DNA from: CAZOOK01 sp964581385
GTDB lineage: Bacteria; Pseudomonadota; Gammaproteobacteria; Nevskiales; Nevskiaceae
Direction of reading: 5' to 3'
Length of the DNA stretch: 21,512 nucleotides
Assembly (NCBI GenBank): GCA_964581385.1
Contig: CAZOOK010000055.1
Span: forward strand, 1 to 21,512
Both the position numbers and the translations under genes were made by a program. The notes under the pieces were generated by a model. That model had not been told where the DNA came from. It saw only the letters and a list, made by a program, of their open reading frames with translations, and did not search any database. Positions 1 to 6,292 of this stretch are shown here, one piece after another (positions within the stretch are counted from its first letter, which is position 1; the number at the start of each line of letters is the position of its first letter).

Positions 1-328
1 GCAGAGTCGCGAGCGTCTTGAAGGCAAAATCGGCGACCACCTCATTAAACTGGCCTACCAGTCCCTGGTCGGAACCGAACACGACGGCGCCAATCGCACG
101 CGCAGCAGTTCGTCCTTGTCCCTTCATCATCAGTGACGCCGGCTGGCTTTCCCGAAAAAACGCGCTCAAGCCGAGCTCCACGGTCCGATAGTAGTCGGCC
201 AGCGCGCGCACCGATTTCTCATATTGCCCGATGTTCGAGGCCGCCAAGGTTTTCATCGTGCGCACGACCGATTGGAGATCGCCGGCGCTGCTGATCTTGC
301 GGCTCAAGTTCGCCATGGTGTCGCTCAC
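1..328 (-). CDS. atpG: N-ATPase gamma subunit (partial, C-terminus outside window)
   Basis: Central rotor stalk of the F1-like part of the N-type ATPase. It transmits rotation between the c-ring and the alpha3beta3 head. About 109 N-terminal codons are visible; the rest lies beyond position 1. The N-terminal coiled-coil helix is recognisable (motifs LQSVVRTMKTLAASNIGQYE and VVFGSDQGLVGQFNE). I chose the GTG at 328: its 4-base GTGA overlap with the atpA stop suggests coupled translation, and an AAGGAG Shine-Dalgarno lies 5 nt upstream. The ATG at 316 (MANLSRK) is in frame but 17 nt from that site. It is the last gene of the canonical N-ATPase order. Family identity is secure; the start is probable. 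Confidence 0.93.
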   Translation of the reverse strand, partial: MSDTMANLSRKISSAGDLQSVVRTMKTLAASNIGQYEKSVRALADYYRTVELGLSAFFRESQPASLMMKGQGRTAARAIGAVVFGSDQGLVGQFNEVVADFAFKTLATL

Positions 329-1908
329 GTTTTCTCCTTGAGCACGGCTTTCGGTTTGATTTCCGCGCTGCATTCCGGCCGGGGTTGGAACTCCGCGAGC
401 GACTTGCGGGCGATTTCGATAATCGCTTCGCGATCCTCGTCATTCAATTTCGCGGCGGCTTCGAATCGCGCGCTTATCTCAGCCGGGATACCCGCCGCCG
501 CCGCGCGCACGGCGTGTTCGGCATCCACCATCCGCTCGATCGGCACCGAGTCAAAGAGCTTTGCGGTCAACGCCAGCAGGATGGCGATTTGCGCGGGCAC
601 GGACACCGGAGCGAATTCCGGCTGTTTGAGGCAGGCGCGGATTCGCCGTCCATGCTCGATGATCTGGTGAGTGTCTTCATCCATGCGGGCGCCGAATCGG
701 GCAAAGGTCTCAAGCTCCTCGAACTGTGCGTAAGCAAGTTTGAGGTCGCCCGTCACTGCACGATACGCCGCCCGTTGCGCCTTGCCGCCGACGCGCGAAA
801 CGGACTTGCCGACATCGATAGCGGGCAGCACGCCCAGTTCGAACAGCGACGGAGAGAGGTAGATCTGTCCGTCCGTGATAGAAATCAGGTTGGTCGGAAT
901 GTAGGCGGAGATGTTCTGCGCTTCGGTTTCGATGATGGGCAAAGCGGTGAGCGAGCCATCCCCGTGTTCCTTGAGCAGATGAGTCGCCCGTTCCAGCAGA
1001 CGCGAATGAATGTAGAAGATGTCGCCGGGAAAGGCTTCGCGACCGGGCGGCCGGCGGAGCAGGAGAGAAAGCTCGCGGTAGGCGCGAGCATGCTGAGTGA
1101 GATCGTCGTAAACAATCAGTACATCGCGACCCGCCTTCATGAAATGTTCAGCGATGCTGGTTGCCGCGTACGGGGCGATGTAAGCGAGGCCCGGCGGATC
1201 ATTACCTTCGGTCACCACCGCCACGGTGTAATCCATCGCATCCTTCTCCCGCAAAACCGCTACGGCCTTCGCCACGGCGGACGCACGCTGGCCAATGGCG
1301 CAATAGACGCACACGACATCCTCGCCCCGCTGGTTAAGGATGGTGTCGATTGCAATAGTGGTTTTGCCAGTCTGCCGGTCACCCAGTATTAATTCGCGCT
1401 GGCCGCGCCCAATAGGAATGAGCGCATCAATGACTTTGAGGCCCGTCTGGAGCGGCTCGGTGACGGGCGCGCGGTCCATGATCGGCGTGGCGGAACGTTC
1501 GATGGGCAGGCGCTCGCTGGCCACCACCGGACCTTTGCCATCAAGCGGCCGACCAAGCGGGTCAATGACCCGTCCCAGCAATCCGTCGCCAACGATCACG
1601 TCCATTACCCGGCCCGTGCGTCTGACTTCATCCCCCGCGTGCAGATGCCAGTATTCGCCGAGCAGCACGACGCCGATTTCGTCTTCGTCTACGTTGAACG
1701 CGATGCCGAACAACCCCCCGGGAAATTCGAGAAGCTCCTCAAAGGCTGCGCCTGGCAGTCCGGAAACCTTGGCGATGCCGGTGGAGATCGTCGTAATCGT
1801 GCCCACTTCGTGCGGTGCCAACTGTGGAGTAAAAGCTTCCCGTGCCTGGCTTATTCCAGCGAACGCGTAGTCGAGGATGCCCTGCAAACTTTCAGGCGCA
1901 GTGGTCAT
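325..1908 (-). CDS. atpA: N-ATPase alpha subunit
   Basis: Non-catalytic nucleotide-binding subunit of the alpha3beta3 head. The 527 residues are near the family length, with a short C-terminal charged tail. Visible motifs: Walker A GDRQTGKT (176-183), Walker B LIVYDD (264-269), the ATP synthase signature PAIDVGKSVS (362-371), and the arginine finger R372 in SRVGG, which reaches into the catalytic beta site. Its ATG overlaps the atpF stop by four bases (ATGA), and its stop overlaps the GTG of atpG, so translation is probably coupled. Nothing in it looks damaged, so a functional ATPase head is expected. The gene context makes it the N-ATPase paralogue rather than the housekeeping atpA. Confidence 0.97.
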   Translation of the reverse strand: MTTAPESLQGILDYAFAGISQAREAFTPQLAPHEVGTITTISTGIAKVSGLPGAAFEELLEFPGGLFGIAFNVDEDEIGVVLLGEYWHLHAGDEVRRTGRVMDVIVGDGLLGRVIDPLGRPLDGKGPVVASERLPIERSATPIMDRAPVTEPLQTGLKVIDALIPIGRGQRELILGDRQTGKTTIAIDTILNQRGEDVVCVYCAIGQRASAVAKAVAVLREKDAMDYTVAVVTEGNDPPGLAYIAPYAATSIAEHFMKAGRDVLIVYDDLTQHARAYRELSLLLRRPPGREAFPGDIFYIHSRLLERATHLLKEHGDGSLTALPIIETEAQNISAYIPTNLISITDGQIYLSPSLFELGVLPAIDVGKSVSRVGGKAQRAAYRAVTGDLKLAYAQFEELETFARFGARMDEDTHQIIEHGRRIRACLKQPEFAPVSVPAQIAILLALTAKLFDSVPIERMVDAEHAVRAAAAGIPAEISARFEAAAKLNDEDREAIIEIARKSLAEFQPRPECSAEIKPKAVLKEKT

Positions 1909-2687
1909 GGGCTCTTCGCTTCAGGTCGGTCCTTCTCTTTCAGAAGTTCGCCGACAAGCTTTTCCAGCGACGCGAGATAATCCGCGATGCTCCAAACCAC
2001 CTTTTGTCCATTCATGGTGAATTCGATCCCGCTGACCAACTCCGGTGCGGTCTCGAACCGCAGGTGAATGTCGGCCTCGAAGGTTTCGTTGAATGCATTT
2101 CGTATCGCCGCGCGCTGCTCTGGGGGCAGCTCAAACGCGCTCCGAACAACGGCGGGCTCGGCAGTTTTTTTAAGGGCCGCGGCGAGACCCTCTTTCGCCT
2201 TGCCATCCATCTCCCGCAAGCGGCGTGTGAACACCTCTCCCAGACGCTCTTCCAAACTCGTCGTAGCGAGATCAACCAGCGTCTTTCGTGCGATGGCAAA
2301 CACTTCCTGTTGGATCCGGCGACTGATCGCTTGATTCAGATTATGAGCCTCGTTTCTCAGCGCTTCCTGTCGTTTCGCACTCAAGGCGTCGGCCGCCGTT
2401 CGCGCCTCGTCCAGGAGCCGCTGGAATTCGGCTTTCGCCTCATCCGTCGCCTTGCTCAGAAGTTCAGCGCGCTGCCGGTCGAACTTCTCGTTTTTGTGCT
2501 GGAACTCGTCGCGCTCCTTCTGGGCTTCGGCCATTTTCGCGTCGGCGTCGGCAAGTGACGAAGCGATCCGATTTTCGCGCGCGTCGATGGCGTTGAGAAT
2601 AGGCTTGTATAAAAAGCGCTTCAGCAACCAAACCATGACGAGGAAGTTGAGCGCTTGCGCACCGACGGTGAACCAGTCGATCAGCAT
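1905..2687 (-). CDS. atpF: N-ATPase b subunit with delta-like C-terminal region
   Basis: Peripheral stalk subunit anchoring the head to the membrane stator. The 260 residues are much longer than the usual b subunit of about 156. Order: one N-terminal membrane helix (about 5-25), a long charged coiled coil (about 35-175) rich in Ala, Glu, Lys and Arg, then a C-terminal part (about 185-250) that resembles the end of the delta subunit (ELVSGIEFTMNGQKVV and the following helix). No separate atpH lies in the operon, so this protein probably supplies the delta function, as is typical of N-ATPases. The delta resemblance is my reading by eye. It starts 3 nt after the atpE stop, with a GGGGAAG ribosome site overlapping that stop. 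Confidence 0.93.
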   Translation of the reverse strand: MLIDWFTVGAQALNFLVMVWLLKRFLYKPILNAIDARENRIASSLADADAKMAEAQKERDEFQHKNEKFDRQRAELLSKATDEAKAEFQRLLDEARTAADALSAKRQEALRNEAHNLNQAISRRIQQEVFAIARKTLVDLATTSLEERLGEVFTRRLREMDGKAKEGLAAALKKTAEPAVVRSAFELPPEQRAAIRNAFNETFEADIHLRFETAPELVSGIEFTMNGQKVVWSIADYLASLEKLVGELLKEKDRPEAKSP

Positions 2688-2690
2688 CGG

Positions 2691-2972
2691 TTACTTCCCC
2701 GCGGCTTGGGCGATGACGTGATTCCAGAACGGATTGGCAAAAATGAGAATCATCGAAACCACGAAGCAATAGATCGCGATGGATTCGATCATGGCCAGGC
2801 CTACAAACAAGGTGCGTGTGATCGTCGTCGCTGCATCGGGCTGCTGCGCCAAAGAACTCAATGCCGTTGCGACCGCACGCCCCTCGCCGAGCGCGGGTCC
2901 GATACTCCCCAGGGCAATCGTCAGGCCAGCTGTGACGATCGAGGCGACGGCGACGAGGGCGGTGATATCCAT
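2691..2972 (-). CDS. atpE: N-ATPase c subunit (rotor ring proteolipid)
   Basis: Forms the membrane c-ring that carries the coupling ion. The 93 residues give two hydrophobic hairpin helices around a polar loop (AQQPDAA, about 42-48). The ion-binding carboxylate is E63 in AMIESIAIY. A second carboxylate, E30 in GPALGEGRA, occupies the position of Gln32 in Na+-binding c subunits, and S64 matches the Na+ ligand Ser66. The residue after that, Thr67 in the Ilyobacter Na+ ring, is Ile65 here. The two-carboxylate pattern is typical of N-ATPases. Whether the ion is Na+ or H+ cannot be decided from sequence. AAGGA lies 6 nt before the ATG; a 28-nt gap separates it from atpB, the largest within the ATPase genes. 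Confidence 0.96.
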   Translation of the reverse strand: MDITALVAVASIVTAGLTIALGSIGPALGEGRAVATALSSLAQQPDAATTITRTLFVGLAMIESIAIYCFVVSMILIFANPFWNHVIAQAAGK

Positions 2973-3000
2973 GGAGAGTCCTTTGGATGGTTCGTTAGTT

Positions 3001-3696
3001 TCAAGTCTTGGGCACTGGATCAGGCTTGGCCATGCGCATGCGCGTGGCGGCTGCGATGTAAACGGCGGCCAGGATGCTAAAAATGTAGGCCTGCACCATG
3101 CCGGTCAGCAGGCCGAGCGCGCTCATGGCGATCGGAAAGAGGAAGGGCGTGATGGTCAGCAGAATGGCGATAATCATCGTCCCGCTCATCATGTTGCCGA
3201 ACAGGCGGACCGCGAGGGCCAGCGTGCGGGATAGTTCGCTGATGATGTTGAACGGCAGCATGATGATCGTCGGTTCCACGTAGGACTTGAGGTAGCCGCG
3301 CAGCCCCTGGTCCTCAATGCCGAACAGCGGCACCGCCACCATGACGCACAGCGCGAGTGCGGCGGTGGTCGAGAGCGAGCCCGTCGGCGGCTCGTAGCCG
3401 GGAATGACCGTGCAGAGGCTGGCCAGGGCAACGAATAGGAATAGCGTGCCCAGGAAGCCGATATATTTTTCCGGGTGCTGAAGGCCGACATCCTCGATTT
3501 GTTTCTCGATGCCGGTGACGACGATTTCCAACAGGTTCTGCCAGCGGGAACGCGTATGCTCGGTGGTCAGTTTGCGCGTGACGAGCTTTGAACCGACGGC
3601 CAGCACGAGCATCAATCCCCAGGTGAACACAATCGTGCCGTTGAGTTTGAAAAATCCGTGCTGCCAGAAAATGATCTCGTCGGGACTAAGGCGCAT
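3001..3696 (-). CDS. atpB: N-ATPase a subunit
   Basis: Membrane stator subunit forming the two ion half-channels against the c-ring. The 231 residues contain several membrane segments. The essential arginine is R164 in LAVRLFGNMMSG, equivalent to E. coli Arg210, and the last long helix carries GMVQAYIFSILAAVYI with Q202, equivalent to E. coli Gln252. The start ATG follows GGAGG at 6 nt and overlaps the end of atpR by 11 nt, so coupling with atpR is likely. It is shorter than the E. coli a subunit (271 residues) but matches the compact N-ATPase form. Confidence 0.96.
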   Translation of the reverse strand: MRLSPDEIIFWQHGFFKLNGTIVFTWGLMLVLAVGSKLVTRKLTTEHTRSRWQNLLEIVVTGIEKQIEDVGLQHPEKYIGFLGTLFLFVALASLCTVIPGYEPPTGSLSTTAALALCVMVAVPLFGIEDQGLRGYLKSYVEPTIIMLPFNIISELSRTLALAVRLFGNMMSGTMIIAILLTITPFLFPIAMSALGLLTGMVQAYIFSILAAVYIAAATRMRMAKPDPVPKT

Positions 3697-4006
3697 GGCC
3701 GTCCTCCGCTACTGCTGCCGTTCGGCTTTGTCTTTCTCCTGACGGTCCGCGCAGCCGCGTCACGACCAGGCGCGCAACGACAAATCCAAGTAGACACGAC
3801 AGCAGCCGCTGCCACTGGCCGCCGCCGACAAAATAAAACCCCGGCAGGGCGATGCTCATTCGCAGCAGCAGGCTGCCGAAGAACCAGAGCGCCGGATGTG
3901 TGGACGAAACACCCCTCTGGACGGTCCACCAGAGGCCGCCGAAGAAAATCACCCCGAGCAATAGACCCGATGTCAACGCCAGTGCCAGCGTCACCCATTC
4001 ATGCAT
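3686..4006 (-). CDS. atpR: N-ATPase small membrane protein AtpR
   Basis: Small integral membrane protein diagnostic of the N-ATPase operon, where it lies between atpQ and atpB. The 106 residues contain about three hydrophobic segments (roughly 4-23, 36-55 and 62-80), with WWTVQRG between the first two and a polar, charged C-terminal tail. A role in assembly of the c-ring or in ion handling has been proposed for AtpQ/AtpR; this sequence does not show it. I chose the ATG at 4006 because GGGAG lies 7 nt upstream and the hydrophobic N-terminus begins there. An in-frame ATG at 4084 would add 26 polar residues inside atpQ and is unlikely. It overlaps atpQ by 8 nt and atpB by 11 nt. Confidence 0.88.
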   Translation of the reverse strand: MHEWVTLALALTSGLLLGVIFFGGLWWTVQRGVSSTHPALWFFGSLLLRMSIALPGFYFVGGGQWQRLLSCLLGFVVARLVVTRLRGPSGERQSRTAAVAEDGHAP

Positions 4007-4334
4007 CGTCACTCTCCCGTTCGTCCCGCATGGCCTTGTCTTCCTTGGCGACCCAGTGCCACGCGTTGAAACAGCCGATCGCAAGCCCTGCCATCAATAG
4101 CATCAGCGTCCAGGCATGAGTGTCTGGATGGTGCTTGTCCAACCAGAGACCAAGCGCTGCGCCGAGCAGCGTCGGCACCGTCACCGACCAGCCGATCAGG
4201 CCCATCATGCCCAAGCCGAACCAGATACTTTGCTTGGACTTGCGCGCCTTAATTTTGCGTGCCGCCTTCGCGCCGACCTGTCCGGCGAGGCTCGTTTCGT
4301 TCTTCGAAGCCCGCTTTGTTGGATCGTCATTCAT
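3999..4334 (-). CDS. atpQ: N-ATPase AtpQ (AtpI-like membrane protein)
   Basis: AtpI-family small membrane protein. In ordinary ATP synthases AtpI assists c-ring assembly and has been linked to Mg2+ uptake; a similar role is inferred here. The 111 residues have a basic, Lys-rich N-terminus (about 1-36), two membrane helices (about 37-62 and 75-93) separated by the loop GLWLDKHHPDTHAW, and an acidic C-terminal tail. It overlaps atpC by 8 nt and atpR by 8 nt. No strong Shine-Dalgarno precedes the ATG, in keeping with coupled translation. Its position directly after atpC is the hallmark N-ATPase gene order. Confidence 0.9.
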   Translation of the reverse strand: MNDDPTKRASKNETSLAGQVGAKAARKIKARKSKQSIWFGLGMMGLIGWSVTVPTLLGAALGLWLDKHHPDTHAWTLMLLMAGLAIGCFNAWHWVAKEDKAMRDERESDDA

Positions 4335-4716
4335 GTTGAAAAGCCACGAAGCGACGCAGAAAACCGGCTTCCAATTTCGCCATGACGGTGCGCAGGCTTT
4401 GCTCGCGTTCGTCCAGGGTCAGAAACTCCTTTTCGACCGAATCCTTTAGTTGTCCGAGATCCGTTCCGCCTATCGCCCGGCGCACGGATACGAGCACGTC
4501 CGGGCCGGTCTTGACGAGCACCCCTTCATCCACGGCCACCACGACTTCTCCATCGGACTCTGTCTCGTAGATCAAAATTCCCGGTGAGAGCGCGGCTACA
4601 CAGTCGAGTCGGTGCGGCAACAGTCCGAACGAGCCCGCGCGCGTGTCCGCAACGATCCGCGACACGCCAGTCTTCTCGGCGAAGATTTCGAACGGCAGGA
4701 GAATCTTAAGATTCAT
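4327..4716 (-). CDS. atpC: N-ATPase epsilon subunit
   Basis: Epsilon subunit of the central stalk, which couples gamma to the c-ring and can inhibit ATP hydrolysis. The 129 residues give the N-terminal beta-sandwich (about 1-85, with FEIFAEKTGVSRIVADTRAG and GSFGLLPHRLDCVAALSPGI) and a C-terminal helical part rich in Glu, Lys and Arg. I chose the ATG at 4716 (MNLKILLP), which overlaps the atpD stop by 11 nt; 4722 (MLMNLK) and 4731 (MPPMLM) are possible alternatives. The frame is open further upstream to 4905, but that part lies inside atpD and does not resemble epsilon. Confidence 0.92.
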   Translation of the reverse strand: MNLKILLPFEIFAEKTGVSRIVADTRAGSFGLLPHRLDCVAALSPGILIYETESDGEVVVAVDEGVLVKTGPDVLVSVRRAIGGTDLGQLKDSVEKEFLTLDEREQSLRTVMAKLEAGFLRRFVAFQHE

Positions 4717-6292
4717 GAGCATCGGCGGCATGTTCCATCTTCGCTTGAGAATCTGTTCCAGGCTTTGATGGAGTTTTGGATGGTCCTTGGGGCTTGGAAC
4801 CGGCGCTCGCCTGCGCGACGTCCGTGCCTTCGGACTTTTTCTCAGGAGCCGATGGACTTGTAGGCGCTCCGGGATTGGGTTTGGCTCTTCCCTTCGCTTC
4901 ACCAATCGGCCCGATCATATAGAGCGCGCTTTCCGGGTCGTCTTTGAATTCATCGCGCAGGATTCGCTCGCAACCGTCGAGCGCGTCCGTGAGGCTGACG
5001 AGCTTCCCTTTGAGGCCGGTGAACTGTTCGGTAGTGAAAAAGGGCTGCGTCAGAAAACGCTCCAGTTGGCGCGCACGCGCTACGACCTTGCGGTCCTCCG
5101 CCGCCAGCTGCTCCAGGCCGAGCATGGCAATGATGTCCTTGAGTTCTGCGTATTGCGCGAGCGTCCGCCGGATTTCCTGCGCCAAGCGGTAGTGCCGTTC
5201 ACCGACGATGCCTGGCGTGGCCATCTTGGAACTGGACTGTAGCGGGTCGATGGCCGGAAACAATCCTTCACTCGCCCGCTTGCGCGACAGCACGATCGAC
5301 GCGGACAGATGCGAAAACACGTGCACCGCCGCCGGATCGGTCAAATCGTCTGCCGGCACATACACCGCCTGGATCGACGTGATGGCGCCGGCATCCGTGT
5401 TGGCGATGCGCTCCTCCAACCCCGATAGTTCGGTGCCCATTGTGGGCTGATACCCCAGGCGCGCCGGCATTTGGCCCATCAAGCCGGACACCTCCATGCC
5501 GGCCTGGATGAAGCGGAAAATGTTATCGATGAGCAGCAGCACATCGCGGTGCTCGTCGTCCCGGAAATACTCGGCCATCGTCAGCGCCGCATGTCCCACC
5601 CGGAACCGGCTGCCCGGCGGCTCATTCATCTGGCCGAAGATCATTACCATGTTCTTCAGCACGCCGGCTTCTTTCATATCGCGGTAAAGCTCCTCACCTT
5701 CGCGACAGCGTTCGCCAATGCCGCAAAAAATGCTTACGCCCTCTTGGTGCCCAATCATGTTGTGGATCATCTCGGTGAGCAGTACCGTTTTGCCCACGCC
5801 CGCGCCGCCGAACAGTCCGGTCTTGCCGCCGCGTTCCAGCGGCACGAGCACATCGATGACTTTGATGCCCGTCTCAAAGATTTCAGACTTGGTGGAGCGT
5901 CGTGCCAGCGGCGGCGGCGCTTGATGTACAGAGCGCCATTGAACATCGGACAGCGCCGCTTCCCGGTCTATCACGTTGCCAAACACGTCGAAAATCCGTG
6001 AGAGAGTTCCCTTACCCACCGGGGCCTTCAACGGCCCGCCCGTGTCCTCCACGACCATGCCCCGAGCGAGACCTTGCGTGGGCGTCAGCGCAATCCCGCG
6101 CACGCGACGCGCATCGAGCTGCGCTATCACTTCGATAACGATCTGTCCTTCCGCTCCGGCGCGCAACAACGAATAGATCGGCGGCAAACGCACATCGAAC
6201 CGGATATCTACGACGCTACCACGCACCGAAACAACGGCGCCGCGATTTGACGGAATGGCTTTGTTTGTGACTTCCGGTCCGCGCATGTTCAT
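4706..6292 (-). CDS. atpD: N-ATPase beta subunit with Pro/Ser/Lys-rich C-terminal tail
   Basis: Catalytic subunit of the alpha3beta3 head. It carries Walker A GGAGVGKT (162-169), the catalytic glutamate E194 and R195 in GERCREGEELY, Walker B LLLIDN (252-257), and the signature PAIDPLQSSS (346-355). The DELSEED lever region of classical beta subunits reads LEQLAAED (393-400), with fewer acidic residues. The family domain ends near residue 468 (ALYMIGPIGEAKGRAK). About 60 further residues rich in Pro, Ser, Lys, Ala and Thr form a disordered-looking tail absent from E. coli beta. Its ATG follows the xfp TGA with no intervening base and no clear Shine-Dalgarno; an ATG at 6286 is an alternative. 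First gene of the N-ATPase block. Confidence 0.96.
   Translation of the reverse strand: MNMRGPEVTNKAIPSNRGAVVSVRGSVVDIRFDVRLPPIYSLLRAGAEGQIVIEVIAQLDARRVRGIALTPTQGLARGMVVEDTGGPLKAPVGKGTLSRIFDVFGNVIDREAALSDVQWRSVHQAPPPLARRSTKSEIFETGIKVIDVLVPLERGGKTGLFGGAGVGKTVLLTEMIHNMIGHQEGVSIFCGIGERCREGEELYRDMKEAGVLKNMVMIFGQMNEPPGSRFRVGHAALTMAEYFRDDEHRDVLLLIDNIFRFIQAGMEVSGLMGQMPARLGYQPTMGTELSGLEERIANTDAGAITSIQAVYVPADDLTDPAAVHVFSHLSASIVLSRKRASEGLFPAIDPLQSSSKMATPGIVGERHYRLAQEIRRTLAQYAELKDIIAMLGLEQLAAEDRKVVARARQLERFLTQPFFTTEQFTGLKGKLVSLTDALDGCERILRDEFKDDPESALYMIGPIGEAKGRAKPNPGAPTSPSAPEKKSEGTDVAQASAGSKPQGPSKTPSKPGTDSQAKMEHAADAHES

Noticed and set aside
385..1392. Long plus-strand open frame of 335 codons opposite atpA
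   Set aside because: It mirrors the high-GC atpA coding sequence, has no family resemblance, and atpA on the other strand is unambiguous. The same holds for other long frames opposite xfp and ackA (6494-7597, 8279-9424).
4717..4905. Upstream extension of the atpC frame
   Set aside because: It lies inside atpD, is basic and Pro-rich, and does not resemble epsilon. The conserved protein starts near 4716.
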